This document shows positions 1-9,973 of a stretch of DNA of 64,000 nt, piece after piece. Source of the stretch: Vibrio sp. UBA2441 (GTDB taxonomy: Bacteria > Pseudomonadota > Gammaproteobacteria > Enterobacterales > Vibrionaceae). Within the stretch, counting starts at the first letter, position 1; each line of letters starts with the position of its first letter. Under the pieces are notes generated by a model that saw only the letters and a program-made list of their open reading frames with translations, searched no databases and had not been told where the DNA came from. Both the position numbers and the translations under genes were made by a program. The stretch is from positions 17,813 through 81,812 of the forward strand of contig DDQN01000014.1 in the NCBI GenBank assembly GCA_002342685.1, read 5' to 3'.

Positions 1-65
1 CTGAGCTTGTAACACAGTAGCTAGAAGACGACTTATTGGTCGCCTTCCATATGTAGATTATATGT

Positions 66-1880
66 TCAATCTCGTTTGAGCATATGTTTAAACTGTAATT
101 CAACCAACCTTTGGTAAAGCTCACAACTTGATAATAGTGAGTCATGATCCCCCATTTCAATTAATTTCCCTTGGTCTAATACTGCAATTTGATCAGCATG
201 CTGAATAGTCGATAATCGGTGTGCGATGATCAAGGTTGTCCTGTTTCTCATTAGTTCTTCAAGTGCTCGCTGAACATGGTGTTCGCTCTCGCTATCAAGT
301 GCACTTGTCGCTTCGTCCAACAGAAGAATGTGTGGATCTTTCAAGATAGCCCTGGCAATGGCAATTCGTTGTCGCTGGCCACCAGATAACCTGACACCAC
401 GCTCTCCCAGAAAGCTTTTGTATCCTTCTGGAAGGCTCATAATAAAGTCGTGGGCAAAAGCCTTTTTTGCAGCTTCAATGACTTCGTCGTCAGTCGCATT
501 CGGCTTACCGTACCGAATATTATGGAAAACATCGCTGCTGAAAAGAGCTGGCTGTTGTGGAACCAATGCCATTTGTTGGCGTAAATCTTTTGGATCTAAT
601 CGCCTAATATCAGTACCGCCAAGTGTAATCTTGCCTGACTGTGGATCATAGAACCGCTGTAATAATTCAAATAAGGTGGTTTTTCCGGCACCTGAAGGGC
701 CTACTAGTGCCAACACTTTGCCTTTTTCTGCCGTTAAAGTTAGTTTATCTGTTGCGGATTGGTCAGGTCGGGAAGGGTAGTTAAATGTCACATCCTGAAA
801 AGTGACCTCAGCGGCTAAACTAGAAGCAGGTATGGCGTTTTCAACGGGCGGTAAAATATGGCTTTTTACGTGTAATATTTCAATCAGTCGTTCGGTAGCA
901 CCGGCTGCACGCTGTAGTTCACCGAGTACTTCTGAAATCGTTGCTAATGATGAGGCTACTAAAATAGCGTAAAACACAAAAGCGCCAAGATCGCCTCCAG
1001 ACATGCTACCAGAGATAACATCGCTGCCTCCAACCCACAACATACCGGTAATAGCACCAAATACAATAATGATTACCCCTGCAATTAATGTTGCTCTTTG
1101 TTGCACGCGACGGCGTCCTATATTGAAGGACTTCTCCACTTCATTAGAGAAAGTTGCTTTTTCTTCGGTTTCTTGAGTATAACTTTGGACGGTTTTTATG
1201 TGTTCTATTGCTTCACCTGCATAGCTACCAACATCAGACATTGAATCTTGGCTCATTCGTGAAAGTGCTCTGACACGACGACCATACACAAGAATAGGCA
1301 CCAAAATAAAGGGTACAGAAATCAGGACGATGAGTGTGAGTTTAATATTGGTAGCAAACAACATGACCAATGCCCCGATAAACATCAACACACTGCGAAT
1401 TGCCATTGAAAATGAGGAGCCAATAATGCTTTGCAAAAGGGTAGTATCTGTAGTGAGGCGGGACATAATGTCACCGCTACCATTGGACTCAAAATAGCTA
1501 GGATGCAAGGTGATAACATGATTAAACACAGCAAGTCGAATATCAGCACTCACTCGTTCACCCAACCAGGACACTAAATAAAACCGGGCAAAAGTGCCAC
1601 CAGCGATCAGCACCGTTATCACCAGAATAAACAATACGGCATTTTTAAGCTGTGTTAGAGAGTGCTGTGCGAACCCTTCATCTATTAACATTCTCACACC
1701 TTGCCCAACGGAAAGCATGACAGCTGCGGTAAATATTAGAGCAATCAAAGCCGCTAAAACGCGTTTTTTATATGGACGGACGAATTGAATCAGCTCAAAC
1801 AGAATAGACAGTTTTTTGCTCTTATTATCTGTTGATGGGCCGTTGTTTTTTGATGTTGTTTCTAGTGTATTGGATTGCAT
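66..1880 (-). CDS. ABC exporter half-transporter (MsbA-related)
   Basis: Fused membrane and ATPase half-transporter of 604 residues, full length for the MsbA/LmrA-type exporters that pump lipids or drugs from the inner membrane. The six-helix domain covers about residues 40-330. The nucleotide-binding domain follows with Walker A GPSGAGKTT near 393, signature LSGGQ near 497, Walker B ILLLDEATSALD near 520 and the switch histidine in IIAHR near 553. The ATG has AAGGA six bases upstream. It is probably homodimeric, since no partner half lies nearby. The substrate cannot be read from sequence; V. cholerae VcaM-like multidrug efflux is one possibility. Confidence 0.9.
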   Translation of the reverse strand: MQSNTLETTSKNNGPSTDNKSKKLSILFELIQFVRPYKKRVLAALIALIFTAAVMLSVGQGVRMLIDEGFAQHSLTQLKNAVLFILVITVLIAGGTFARFYLVSWLGERVSADIRLAVFNHVITLHPSYFESNGSGDIMSRLTTDTTLLQSIIGSSFSMAIRSVLMFIGALVMLFATNIKLTLIVLISVPFILVPILVYGRRVRALSRMSQDSMSDVGSYAGEAIEHIKTVQSYTQETEEKATFSNEVEKSFNIGRRRVQQRATLIAGVIIIVFGAITGMLWVGGSDVISGSMSGGDLGAFVFYAILVASSLATISEVLGELQRAAGATERLIEILHVKSHILPPVENAIPASSLAAEVTFQDVTFNYPSRPDQSATDKLTLTAEKGKVLALVGPSGAGKTTLFELLQRFYDPQSGKITLGGTDIRRLDPKDLRQQMALVPQQPALFSSDVFHNIRYGKPNATDDEVIEAAKKAFAHDFIMSLPEGYKSFLGERGVRLSGGQRQRIAIARAILKDPHILLLDEATSALDSESEHHVQRALEELMRNRTTLIIAHRLSTIQHADQIAVLDQGKLIEMGDHDSLLSSCELYQRLVELQFKHMLKRD

Positions 1881-2187
1881 TATTTTCCTTGTTCACTGTG
1901 CGAACCATAAAGTTCATGAGGTGTTGTCGCGATATGCTATGACAAATGCTTACTTATCCGCTGTTAATCAGTTTTTGCCATACCGCACCTAATATCAACT
2001 ATTAAACTGATTTTTGTGAAAGGTGGCCTGGGCAATTACCTAAAATAAGAGGCTTAGGAGTGAAGGTTAAAAATATAAACTGGCGGATCATGAGCCAAGT
2101 TTGACAATGACTTCATTGATATTTTAGGTGAGGGGGTAGATAAAGTGCCTGAACCAGAAATCAGGCACTTATATTTTTAGCCAGGCT
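1881..2187. other. Intergenic stretch with promoter region and terminator
   Basis: Gap of about 300 bases between two genes on the minus strand. It should hold the promoter of the ABC exporter gene and, near 2143-2175, the terminator of the upstream DUF3010 gene. I see no additional gene or repeat. Confidence 0.6.
2143..2175 (-). terminator. Rho-independent terminator of the DUF3010 gene
   Basis: Perfect 10-bp stem (AAGTGCCTGA / TCAGGCACTT) with an 8-base loop, a few bases past the stop codon of the minus-strand DUF3010 gene. Short T-rich sequence follows on the minus strand and another T run on the plus strand. Confidence 0.7.
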
Positions 2188-2619
2188 TTATAAACTACGG
2201 TTCATCAGGCAAGAATAAGCGGTAGTAAATGGTTGCTCTTGAAACTGCTTTAATCCGGTATCTTTAAACTTAATTACCAGTGGGTTTCGTTTCAGGCCCT
2301 CTTTTATTTCAGCGGGCGATACAACAGTAACATCCAAGTTTTCAGCCAGTTGAATAGCTGCTTCTAACTTAAAGCCAAAACCACCACCTGCAAATTTTCC
2401 TTTAGTCTGGCGTTGACGGATAACCACTTTATCTACCTGGTAGTCTTCCATTAGCTTTGCGAAAGAGAATTGGAAGTCTTTCATTTGTTGAGTATCGTTT
2501 GCATTGCCAATTGAAATTTTAGCCACCCGGCAGTCCGGTATGCTAAATACACCATCGGACAGTGAAAGAAGGCAAACAATCGCATCATTACCTTTTAGCT
2601 CAACACCACAAATTTTCAT
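2188..2619 (-). CDS. DUF3010 family protein
   Basis: Small protein of 143 residues beginning MKICGVELKGNDAIVCLL. I recognise the conserved gammaproteobacterial DUF3010 family of unknown function. The N-terminal pattern of alternating strands with an early acidic residue resembles an RNase H-like fold, but that is inference. There is no signal peptide or membrane segment, so it is probably cytoplasmic. AGGTGA lies five bases before the ATG. It is a single-gene unit with its own terminator. Confidence 0.75.
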   Translation of the reverse strand: MKICGVELKGNDAIVCLLSLSDGVFSIPDCRVAKISIGNANDTQQMKDFQFSFAKLMEDYQVDKVVIRQRQTKGKFAGGGFGFKLEAAIQLAENLDVTVVSPAEIKEGLKRNPLVIKFKDTGLKQFQEQPFTTAYSCLMNRSL

Positions 2620-2700
2620 GTAATCACCTATTTATTTTTTAGCCGCGTATTATAGGGCTAGTTTAGCATCCAAAGCCAGTTCCGCTTAATGACAGGAGCA

Positions 2701-4224
2701 TTATTGTTTAGGGCGATTGGGTATTTCATTTCTTGTTAGGTAATTATCATTATTGCTGTCAAGGCGGTCAAAATCACGTTTTAATGGGCCTTTAACTTCA
2801 TCTCGGGACAGTTTTCCATCGTTATTGCGATCTATTTTCGTGAATAGATCACGCGCTGTATTATCTTGCTTAGATGGATTAGCAGGGTTGGTGCTTGCTT
2901 CGTTTCCTGTGAGTGTAAACTGCATTGATTTCCGCTCAACGACGGTAGGTTGAGCATTAAATACCGTATTGCTGTCAGTAACACAACGTACGTAGTTGTT
3001 GAATCGAATGGCATCCCCCTGTGGCCCAAAGCCTTGAGAGTAATCTCGACCGTTGTCTATTTTCGGGTCACTTCGCTGTGCGCCCGCACCATGTACGTCA
3101 AGCCATTCGTTACGCATGTAGCCTAACGAACGCCCAAACGAAACGTAAGCAGCATTGCTGCTATTGCGTAAATTAATATGTGTGGTACTGCTCCAGAAAT
3201 TAGGGTAGTCAAGCTCATCACCCTCGTTAACAATAGAAGTTGTTTTAAAAATACTGTCAATAGCAGCGCTATTACTGGTGGAAGGTGATTTGGTATAATC
3301 GACAATTGATTGCAGCTCTTTTACGTTCGGTAATCGCCAATTGCTGCCAGATAACTTTAGGTTCTCGCAGTACTCTAGTGCAGTTGGCCAATCCATCCCC
3401 ATCCCGCTGTCATTTTGCTGCCATGTTAAGCCAGTTGCTTTGTCTGTCACGGTAGCGTTGTTGTTAGCCATAAAATGGTTCATTCCGTAATCGCTATTGC
3501 CGCGTACGGCCAGTACATAGAAGGTTTTTTCATTACCACGAGGGGTTGTCATTCCATAACCTTTGATTCGGCCATCAATAAAATTTACGCCAAATACTGT
3601 ATTATCACCGTGCATTGTGGTGGATACATATTGGGTGCTGCTCAGATATTGCGCGTCAATTAATCGCTCACCTGCATCGGTATCCCCAGAATTAAAAGCA
3701 AAATATTGATGGTTAATGAACGGCTTAATAGAGAACTCTCCTTTCCCCTCAAGACCACTTGGGTCTTCCCCGTCAAACAAAATGAGAGAATACAGCTCTT
3801 TAATACTCGGTAGACGCCAGTCACTATAGCCTGCTAAATTAAGATTTGATGTGTACACAATCCCTTCATCGTAAGTCATTTTGTCTATGGCAGTGATCTT
3901 CCCATCGTGATTAGTGTCAATAGTTTGTGCCCAGATTAATCCAGTATTGTTGTCGGTTACTGTCCCATTCTCATTGAGGGTGTAACTTGGAGCATTTCCC
4001 TGATATTGCGCATCTTGGGCAAAACCTGTTTCGCCTGTATTTGGGCATGACCCTAGTAAATCAGAGGTGTTTGAGCACTGAGTCTGGTTGGTATCAACGA
4101 TGGTATAACTCAAGTCCGAACTTATCTGCTGCGTAGCATGAGATAAGCCCGAAATGCAGAGCACTGCCAGCGTTAAACTCAGTTTAGATAGAAATAAGGG
4201 GGCGTGTTGGTTTTTTAGGTTCAT
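2701..4224 (-). CDS. Secreted DUF1566 protein with C-terminal EF-hands
   Basis: Exported protein of about 507 residues. The ATG at 4224 is preferred over one 30 bases upstream because GGAG sits six bases before it and the signal peptide then starts cleanly, ending near 'SHA'. Two DUF1566 (Lcl-type) modules follow, each with a 'TGL-W' strand and a 'WRLP..KEL' signature. An EF-hand-like loop (DTNHDGKITAIDKM) sits in the first module. The C-terminal 50 residues carry two EF-hand loops (DRNNDGKLSRDE and DSNNDNYLTRNE). It is probably a calcium-binding periplasmic or surface protein; its role is unknown. Confidence 0.8.
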   Translation of the reverse strand: MNLKNQHAPLFLSKLSLTLAVLCISGLSHATQQISSDLSYTIVDTNQTQCSNTSDLLGSCPNTGETGFAQDAQYQGNAPSYTLNENGTVTDNNTGLIWAQTIDTNHDGKITAIDKMTYDEGIVYTSNLNLAGYSDWRLPSIKELYSLILFDGEDPSGLEGKGEFSIKPFINHQYFAFNSGDTDAGERLIDAQYLSSTQYVSTTMHGDNTVFGVNFIDGRIKGYGMTTPRGNEKTFYVLAVRGNSDYGMNHFMANNNATVTDKATGLTWQQNDSGMGMDWPTALEYCENLKLSGSNWRLPNVKELQSIVDYTKSPSTSNSAAIDSIFKTTSIVNEGDELDYPNFWSSTTHINLRNSSNAAYVSFGRSLGYMRNEWLDVHGAGAQRSDPKIDNGRDYSQGFGPQGDAIRFNNYVRCVTDSNTVFNAQPTVVERKSMQFTLTGNEASTNPANPSKQDNTARDLFTKIDRNNDGKLSRDEVKGPLKRDFDRLDSNNDNYLTRNEIPNRPKQ

Positions 4225-4346
4225 TATCGGCTCCATTTTTTTAAGTACATGCATGCTATTGCTGTGATGGCATGCACTTTTGTTGTTTTGATGGATTAAT
4301 CATGAACCAAAAATGTGCAGAAATTGTGGGGTAAACAAGGAGGTTA

Positions 4347-5039
4347 TTATTCGAGTGAGCTTATTTCGAATCGGTAGCCTATTCCGTAAATGGATTTTAT
4401 CCAATCATACTGACTGTTTATGGCCAAAATCTTCTTTCTCAGGTTCTTGATATGGCTATCGATCGTTCGGTCTGTGACAATTCGTCCATCGGAATAAATC
4501 TTATCCATTAATTGCTCACGATTGAAAACTTGACCTTCATGGCGATAGAAATGAACCAATAGCTGAAATTCGGCAGGGGTTAAATCAATCGCTTGTTGTT
4601 GTACCTGTACTAGCATTTTTGCTTCATTAACTTTGAGGATTGATTGATTTTCATTGTTCTCAATCTGCTGCTTAACAGAATTACTTCTACGCAATACATT
4701 CTTTACTCTGGCAACAACTTCTCTTGGGCTATATGGTTTGCATATATAATCGTCGGCCCCTAGTTCTAGGCCGACTAAGCGGTCTATTTCATCGATCTTG
4801 GCGGTCGCCATGATAACGGGTACCGAACTGAATGTACGTAATTCGCGATATATATCCAACCCATCTCGATTGGGTAACATCAGATCAAGCAGGAGCAACT
4901 CTGGTGAATGACCTTTGACCCATTCAACCACATCGTTGCCATCATCAATGATATGAGTTTTATACCCACTGTGTTGTAGGTATTCAGCCAGAACCAACGC
5001 CAATGAAGGTTCATCTTCAACAATTAATATCATTTTCAT
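4347..5039 (-). CDS. OmpR-family response regulator (BaeR-like)
   Basis: Two-domain regulator of 230 residues. The receiver domain has the acidic pocket at E8/D9, the phosphoacceptor D52 in LLLLDLMLPNRDG and the conserved K101. The C-terminal winged helix of the OmpR/PhoB class ends with a 'DWIKSIYGIGYRF' type motif. It lies about 80 bases downstream of the histidine kinase gene on the same strand, so the two form one operon. A second in-frame ATG at 5033 could also be used. It plausibly controls the divergent ABC transporter operon starting at 6814; that target is inferred from position. Confidence 0.88.
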   Translation of the reverse strand: MKMILIVEDEPSLALVLAEYLQHSGYKTHIIDDGNDVVEWVKGHSPELLLLDLMLPNRDGLDIYRELRTFSSVPVIMATAKIDEIDRLVGLELGADDYICKPYSPREVVARVKNVLRRSNSVKQQIENNENQSILKVNEAKMLVQVQQQAIDLTPAEFQLLVHFYRHEGQVFNREQLMDKIYSDGRIVTDRTIDSHIKNLRKKILAINSQYDWIKSIYGIGYRFEISSLE

Positions 5040-5118
5040 TCTTTAAACCTTTGCTAAGTCATGTGGTGAATTTGGATAGACGCTTTAGGTCAGATGACAC
5101 TCTCGAACTTAATTGTGT

Positions 5119-6570
5119 TCACTGTTTTGGCAGCGAAATAGTAATTAAAAGGCCACCCAAAGGCGAGTGACTTGCCGTTATTGTTCCACTATGTGCTACT
5201 ACAATTTTTTGACAAATCGAGAGCCCTAAACCTGAGCCTCCGTTTGTCCGACTACGTGATTTATCGACTCTGTATAATCTATCGAAGAGCTTTGGTAACG
5301 CTTCATTTGGCACACCCGGAGCACTGTCTTCTATTAATATGGTGACTTGAGCTTTGCTCTCTTTAACGTGAATTTTCACCATGCCGTTTTTGTCAGTATA
5401 GCGAAAGCAGTTTTCCAGTAAATTAGTAAATACTTGCAGAAGGCTCTTAGAGTCGGCAAGAAGTAATACTGGTTTCTGCTCAACATCATGAAGCTCAATG
5501 TTAATCTGCTTTTCTTTTAATCTAGTGGTGTAGCTATTTGTAACGTGCTGCAAAAGATCAATGACATCAACTGGTTGATTAAGCGTATTAACGGTGATGC
5601 CAGCATCAGAAAGAGATAAAGTATGCAGGTCATCCACTAGCTTAGTTAAGTTGAGTACCTGTCGGTGTAAAGATTCAATATGGCTAGGTTCTGGTTGGCG
5701 GATCCCATCTTGAATTGCTTCCAATTCACTACGTAATACGGCTAGTGGAGTGCGTAGTTCGTGTGAGATATCCGATAACCATTGTTCACGCACACGTTTT
5801 TGTTGTTTTAAGGTGGTAACTAAGTGATTAAAGGAGACGACTAAATCTGCAATTTCATCATTGCCTTGATGAATAACCTGATGGTCAAGGTCTCCTTTTC
5901 TAACGGTATTTGCACCTTCGTGCAATGCTTTCAATGGCTTAAGCAGGTAACTGACTAAGACAAATGCAACCAGCAAAGTTAACAGCAATGTCGCTGTTGT
6001 AACGGTAAAAATGTGCTTAGATTGCGAATATAGAAAACCTTCAGCTAACTCGTTGGAGACCTGCTGACTTTGCACTACGCTGATCCAACCGATTTGTTGG
6101 TCGTCACGCATAATAGCGACTCGCTGTACTATGTTGTTCTCGGTAATATCAGTTAAGTTATCTGGTGGTCCTAGTAACGAGTTACCGTCCATAGTGAGTA
6201 AATTAACGCGCAATCCAAGAGGAATAAATAGAAGTGACGGTTTTGGTTTAGGTAGAGAAAACTTATTGGGTAACTTGTTTCTCCCCTCTTCAAATTGTTC
6301 ATCTTTAGGCGGAGGCACTTCGCCTAATTGCTGTAGCAGGCTGGCCCATATCTGTGGAGATTGAGTAATTCGATTCCAACCATGAGAAGTTGAATAGTAG
6401 CTAGATATACGCTGTGCTAATTGTTCTACTTTTACGATTTCTTCGTGGTTAAGATATTGCTGTAAGCCTTCTTTAAAGCTGGCATTGATCAATACACTCA
6501 TACCAGCAAGCAGCAATACACTGCTTAATAGTAATGAAATAAAAAATTTCTGAAAAAATGTGATTCGCAT
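5119..6570 (-). CDS. Sensor histidine kinase (BaeS-like)
   Basis: Membrane histidine kinase of 483 residues. TM1 is at about 8-30, a periplasmic region of about 150 residues rich in proline and lysine follows, TM2 is at about 188-210, then a HAMP linker. The dimerisation domain has the phosphoacceptor histidine (SHELRTPLAV, near 268). The HATPase domain has an N box (FTNLLENCFRYT), a G1 box (DSAPGVP) and G2 (GGSGLGL). It probably senses an envelope signal and phosphorylates the adjacent regulator. Confidence 0.88.
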   Translation of the reverse strand: MRITFFQKFFISLLLSSVLLLAGMSVLINASFKEGLQQYLNHEEIVKVEQLAQRISSYYSTSHGWNRITQSPQIWASLLQQLGEVPPPKDEQFEEGRNKLPNKFSLPKPKPSLLFIPLGLRVNLLTMDGNSLLGPPDNLTDITENNIVQRVAIMRDDQQIGWISVVQSQQVSNELAEGFLYSQSKHIFTVTTATLLLTLLVAFVLVSYLLKPLKALHEGANTVRKGDLDHQVIHQGNDEIADLVVSFNHLVTTLKQQKRVREQWLSDISHELRTPLAVLRSELEAIQDGIRQPEPSHIESLHRQVLNLTKLVDDLHTLSLSDAGITVNTLNQPVDVIDLLQHVTNSYTTRLKEKQINIELHDVEQKPVLLLADSKSLLQVFTNLLENCFRYTDKNGMVKIHVKESKAQVTILIEDSAPGVPNEALPKLFDRLYRVDKSRSRTNGGSGLGLSICQKIVVAHSGTITASHSPLGGLLITISLPKQ

Positions 6571-6813
6571 CGCCCAACCTAGACTATAAAGTCAATTTAC
6601 TCTCACCGAAATAAGTGTCAATAAACAACGTGAGGTTATTTATGGGCTTATTTTACATGACAATTATGCAGAAAGTATGGAGTTATGGCGGATAAAAGCA
6701 TTGAATAGATAGATCCCATGGTGTGCTTTTAGAGGAGAATCTATACTCGTTAAAAGAGGTTCATAAGCCCACAGTAATCCTCTCAATAACACCCATAAAT
6801 ATGAGAACTGTCA
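6571..6813. promoter_or_regulatory. Divergent control region between kinase and ABC operon
   Basis: Gap of 243 bases between the minus-strand two-component operon and the plus-strand ABC operon. It must hold both promoters and probably the regulator's binding sites. I could not pick a convincing direct repeat for BaeR-type binding by eye. Confidence 0.45.
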
Positions 6814-7482
6814 ATGAGTGAACTAATAGTGCAATTGAATGAGATTACCAAAGAGTTTATTGATGGTGACCAAACCCACCGGGTACTCGATCAGCTTGCT
6901 TTAACTCTATTCAAAGGAGATACCATCGCGCTCACTGGTGCCAGTGGTTGCGGTAAAAGCACGCTGTTGAATGTAATTGCTGGATTTGAGCCTCCAAGTT
7001 CAGGTAGTTTGACGTTGCTTGGAAACAATGCTCAACATTGGAAAGATAGAGATTGGAGTCAGTTTCGATATCGTAACCTTGGCGTCGTGTTTCAGCAGTT
7101 TAACTTGCTAACCCCTCTCAATGTTGCTGACAATATCGCCTTTCCCTTAAGACTTAATCACTTGGAATGGAATGATTGGTGTGAGCATTTAGTTGATAAA
7201 TTGGGCCTTAGAACATTATTGGAACGTCATGTAGATACTCTATCCGGCGGACAGCAGCAAAGAGTGGCTATTGCCAGAGCACTTGCTCATAAGCCTGAAT
7301 TGTTACTTGCTGACGAACCGACTGGAAACTTGGATCAAGTTGCCAGTTTAGAAGTAATGCAACTGTTATGTGAATTGGCGGCTGAAAATAGAACCAGTAT
7401 TTTGCTTGTTACTCATAGCCAGACTTGTGCGGAGTTTATGAATAGGCACTGGCACCTTGATCAGGGTAAAGTTCATGAGTAG
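6814..7482 (+). CDS. ABC transporter ATPase, LolD/MacB class (AttE-like)
   Basis: Stand-alone ATPase of 222 residues. Walker A GASGCGKST is at 42-50, the Q-loop is in VVFQQFNLL, LSGGQQQR starts at 143, Walker B LLLADEPTGNLD is near 163 and the switch His is in LLVTHS. This class powers MacB/LolCDE-type mechanotransmitters rather than import. The next gene, a giant FtsX-type permease, overlaps it by 8 bases (ATGAGTAG). The ATPase, permease and AttH-like lipoprotein match the AttEFGH system by composition. Confidence 0.88.
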   Translation: MSELIVQLNEITKEFIDGDQTHRVLDQLALTLFKGDTIALTGASGCGKSTLLNVIAGFEPPSSGSLTLLGNNAQHWKDRDWSQFRYRNLGVVFQQFNLLTPLNVADNIAFPLRLNHLEWNDWCEHLVDKLGLRTLLERHVDTLSGGQQQRVAIARALAHKPELLLADEPTGNLDQVASLEVMQLLCELAAENRTSILLVTHSQTCAEFMNRHWHLDQGKVHE

Positions 7483-9973
7483 TAAGGTACCTCGAAAACT
7501 CAACCTGTGTTTGTGGGTATTCATTAATCACTACCGTCAAGCTCCACTGCAGGCTGGAGCCATTATTGTTGGCATTATACTCGCGGTTACTCTGCTCACG
7601 GGGGTACGAGCAATTAATGAAAATGCGAAACGGAGTTACAGTGCCACTACGGAACAACTTAGCCAGCAAGCTGACTGGTTTGTCACCCCCAGTGTGGGTC
7701 AGAGTACCTTAGATGAATCGGTCTATTTTGATCTAAGAGCGGCAGGGTTTAGTCAGAGCCTTGCGGTGATTGAAGGAACGTTAACCAGTGACGATGGCAA
7801 TCGATGGCAGATACAAGGTAGTGATCTTGTGGCTGCCTTGTCTGCAGCTTCGCTTAACAATAATAGTGATTACCAGCAAGCTAACAAACCTTCACTGACT
7901 AATAACCAGCTTCCCCTTGCTGAGATGCTCGCTGGTAAGCCTGTAGTGTTAATGAGCGAGGAACTAACAAAGCGCCTCTCTGGACGCGAAAGCATGACGC
8001 TATCAGGTTTAGAGGTTAAGGTAGTGAGTCTTAATGATGATTTCAATCTAAGTCGCCATATCCTGATGGATATTTCTCTGGCGCAAAAACTACTTAACCG
8101 TGCAAATAGACTTAGCTATATTGCTCTGTTTGATCAATCAAAACTGAAGCAACAATCAATATCAAATTTACTCGCGGGTAGAGCAGTACTAAGTCAGAAC
8201 GATAAAGGAGAGAGCTTAACGGCGCTTACAGACAGCTTTCATCTTAATTTGACGGCAATGAGTATGCTCGCTTTTATCGTTGGTCTGTTTATAGCCTATA
8301 ACGGCGTTCGTTACAGTTTACTTAAACGGCACCGGATATTTACTCAATTACAGCAATTGGGTATGGGTAAAGTGCCTTTACTACTGGCTTTGTTCGTTGA
8401 ACTATTGCTGTTGGTCATCATTGGTTCTGTGGTGGGCTTTGTGTTGGGGTTGCAGCTAGGCCACTGGTTACATCCTATGGTGTCTGTAACGCTTGAGCAG
8501 CTATATGATGCTACTATGTTGCCAGGTATCTGGCGATGGAACTGGTTGTTTCAAGCCATAGTTCTTACTTTTGTCTCCTCACTTTTGGCGTGTAGCTCCT
8601 TATTTATTCAGTTGATGCGTGAGCCGCTCGCGCGAACGGCTGGGCTGTATTATCAACAAAAAAGCGCTAATCAAGTTCATAAAGTTCAGCTTATTATCTC
8701 GACTATGTGTGCTGGAACTGCTGGTGCGTTACTCCCTTTTAGTCATGACTATAAGCAAACTATGTTTTTGCTTGGGCTTGTTGTGCTGGCGATTCCACTG
8801 GCATTGCCATGGTGCTTGACCGTCTTGGTTCGCTTAATTTCTAAGTTCACACCTAAAGGGCTATTGGGTTATCAGGTTGCAGAGACCAAAGAGTTGGTTG
8901 CACCTTTATCTTTGGCGATGATGGCAATGTTATTGGCGGTTACAGCTAATATATCGATGAACACTTTAGTGGGAAGTTTTGAATCAACGCTTAATCAGTG
9001 GCTCAATGCGCGTCTTCATGCTGATTTATATGTACGACCTGCTCAGTCACAAATGATTAAAGTGGAGCATTTTTTACAACAGCAAACCCTAGTCACTTCT
9101 GTTTATAAACAGTTTTATCAGAAAAGCCAACACGGAACGTTGCCAATATACCTAGTCACCAAAGATAAACAAACACTTAAACAAACTACCCTGTTTAAAG
9201 GGGCTGCGAGTGATATATGGCCTCAGTTCTTTGCAGGTAATATGGTCATTATCAGTGAACCTATGGCGATTCGGCTGGGGTTTACTTTAGGGGATAGTAT
9301 TACATTAGCTGCGATACCTAATAAATCCTTCATCGTTGGTGGAATATTCTATGACTATGGTAATCCCTATGGAGAAGTATTTGTCTCGCCTGAAATTTGG
9401 CGACAGCAGCGGTTTTCAGTTACTCCCTTAAGTTTGGGGGTTAGTTATCAAGGGAAACCAATGCACCTGCGTCGTATGTTAAAACAAAAGTTTGGGCTTT
9501 CGGATACGTTGATCTACGACCAAGCGCAGATAAAGCAGCGTGCAATCACTATTTTTAACAAAACATTTGCTATCACTAAAGTATTGAATAGCCTTACCTT
9601 GTTGGTGGCGGCTATTGGTCTTTTTAGTGCTTGCTTCATGCTTACAGAAGCTAGGGCGGCACCTATTGCCCGGCTTTATAGCTTAGGGGTAAGCCGAAAA
9701 CAAATTACCATTATGGTCATAACGCAAATGCTAAGCATTGTACTGCTAACCTGTTTGGTGGCCTTGCCAGCTGGTGCAGTTTTAGGTTATCTACTGATTA
9801 ATTATATTACGCTGCAAGCCTTTGGTTGGAGTATTGCAATGTTATGGGACTGGTTAGTATACGTTGATGTGGTTGTATTGGCATTGGTCTCTAGCTTGTT
9901 GGCTGTTGCTCTGCCGTTATACCGACAAACGAAGAGGCCGTTAATCTCAAGCTTACAAAGAGAGGTTATATGA
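7475..9973 (+). CDS. FtsX-family ABC permease, fused two-unit form (AttFG-like)
   Basis: Large permease of about 832 residues with two FtsX-like repeats. Each has four membrane segments: about 25-50, 265-350 and 360-400 in the first half, then 480-505, 695-725 and 745-815 in the second. The repeats are separated by extracytoplasmic domains. It is a fusion of what is often two genes. The ATG at 7475 is chosen over an upstream TTG at 7457 because AGGG lies just before it and it gives the usual ATGAGTAG overlap with the ATPase. It probably couples ATP hydrolysis to envelope lipoprotein or lipid handling; no substrate is evident. Confidence 0.85.
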   Translation: MSSKVPRKLNLCLWVFINHYRQAPLQAGAIIVGIILAVTLLTGVRAINENAKRSYSATTEQLSQQADWFVTPSVGQSTLDESVYFDLRAAGFSQSLAVIEGTLTSDDGNRWQIQGSDLVAALSAASLNNNSDYQQANKPSLTNNQLPLAEMLAGKPVVLMSEELTKRLSGRESMTLSGLEVKVVSLNDDFNLSRHILMDISLAQKLLNRANRLSYIALFDQSKLKQQSISNLLAGRAVLSQNDKGESLTALTDSFHLNLTAMSMLAFIVGLFIAYNGVRYSLLKRHRIFTQLQQLGMGKVPLLLALFVELLLLVIIGSVVGFVLGLQLGHWLHPMVSVTLEQLYDATMLPGIWRWNWLFQAIVLTFVSSLLACSSLFIQLMREPLARTAGLYYQQKSANQVHKVQLIISTMCAGTAGALLPFSHDYKQTMFLLGLVVLAIPLALPWCLTVLVRLISKFTPKGLLGYQVAETKELVAPLSLAMMAMLLAVTANISMNTLVGSFESTLNQWLNARLHADLYVRPAQSQMIKVEHFLQQQTLVTSVYKQFYQKSQHGTLPIYLVTKDKQTLKQTTLFKGAASDIWPQFFAGNMVIISEPMAIRLGFTLGDSITLAAIPNKSFIVGGIFYDYGNPYGEVFVSPEIWRQQRFSVTPLSLGVSYQGKPMHLRRMLKQKFGLSDTLIYDQAQIKQRAITIFNKTFAITKVLNSLTLLVAAIGLFSACFMLTEARAAPIARLYSLGVSRKQITIMVITQMLSIVLLTCLVALPAGAVLGYLLINYITLQAFGWSIAMLWDWLVYVDVVVLALVSSLLAVALPLYRQTKRPLISSLQREVI

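Noticed and set aside
328..651. 107-codon frame opposite the ABC exporter
   Set aside because: Shadow of the ATPase domain on the other strand; the minus-strand frame has all ABC motifs.
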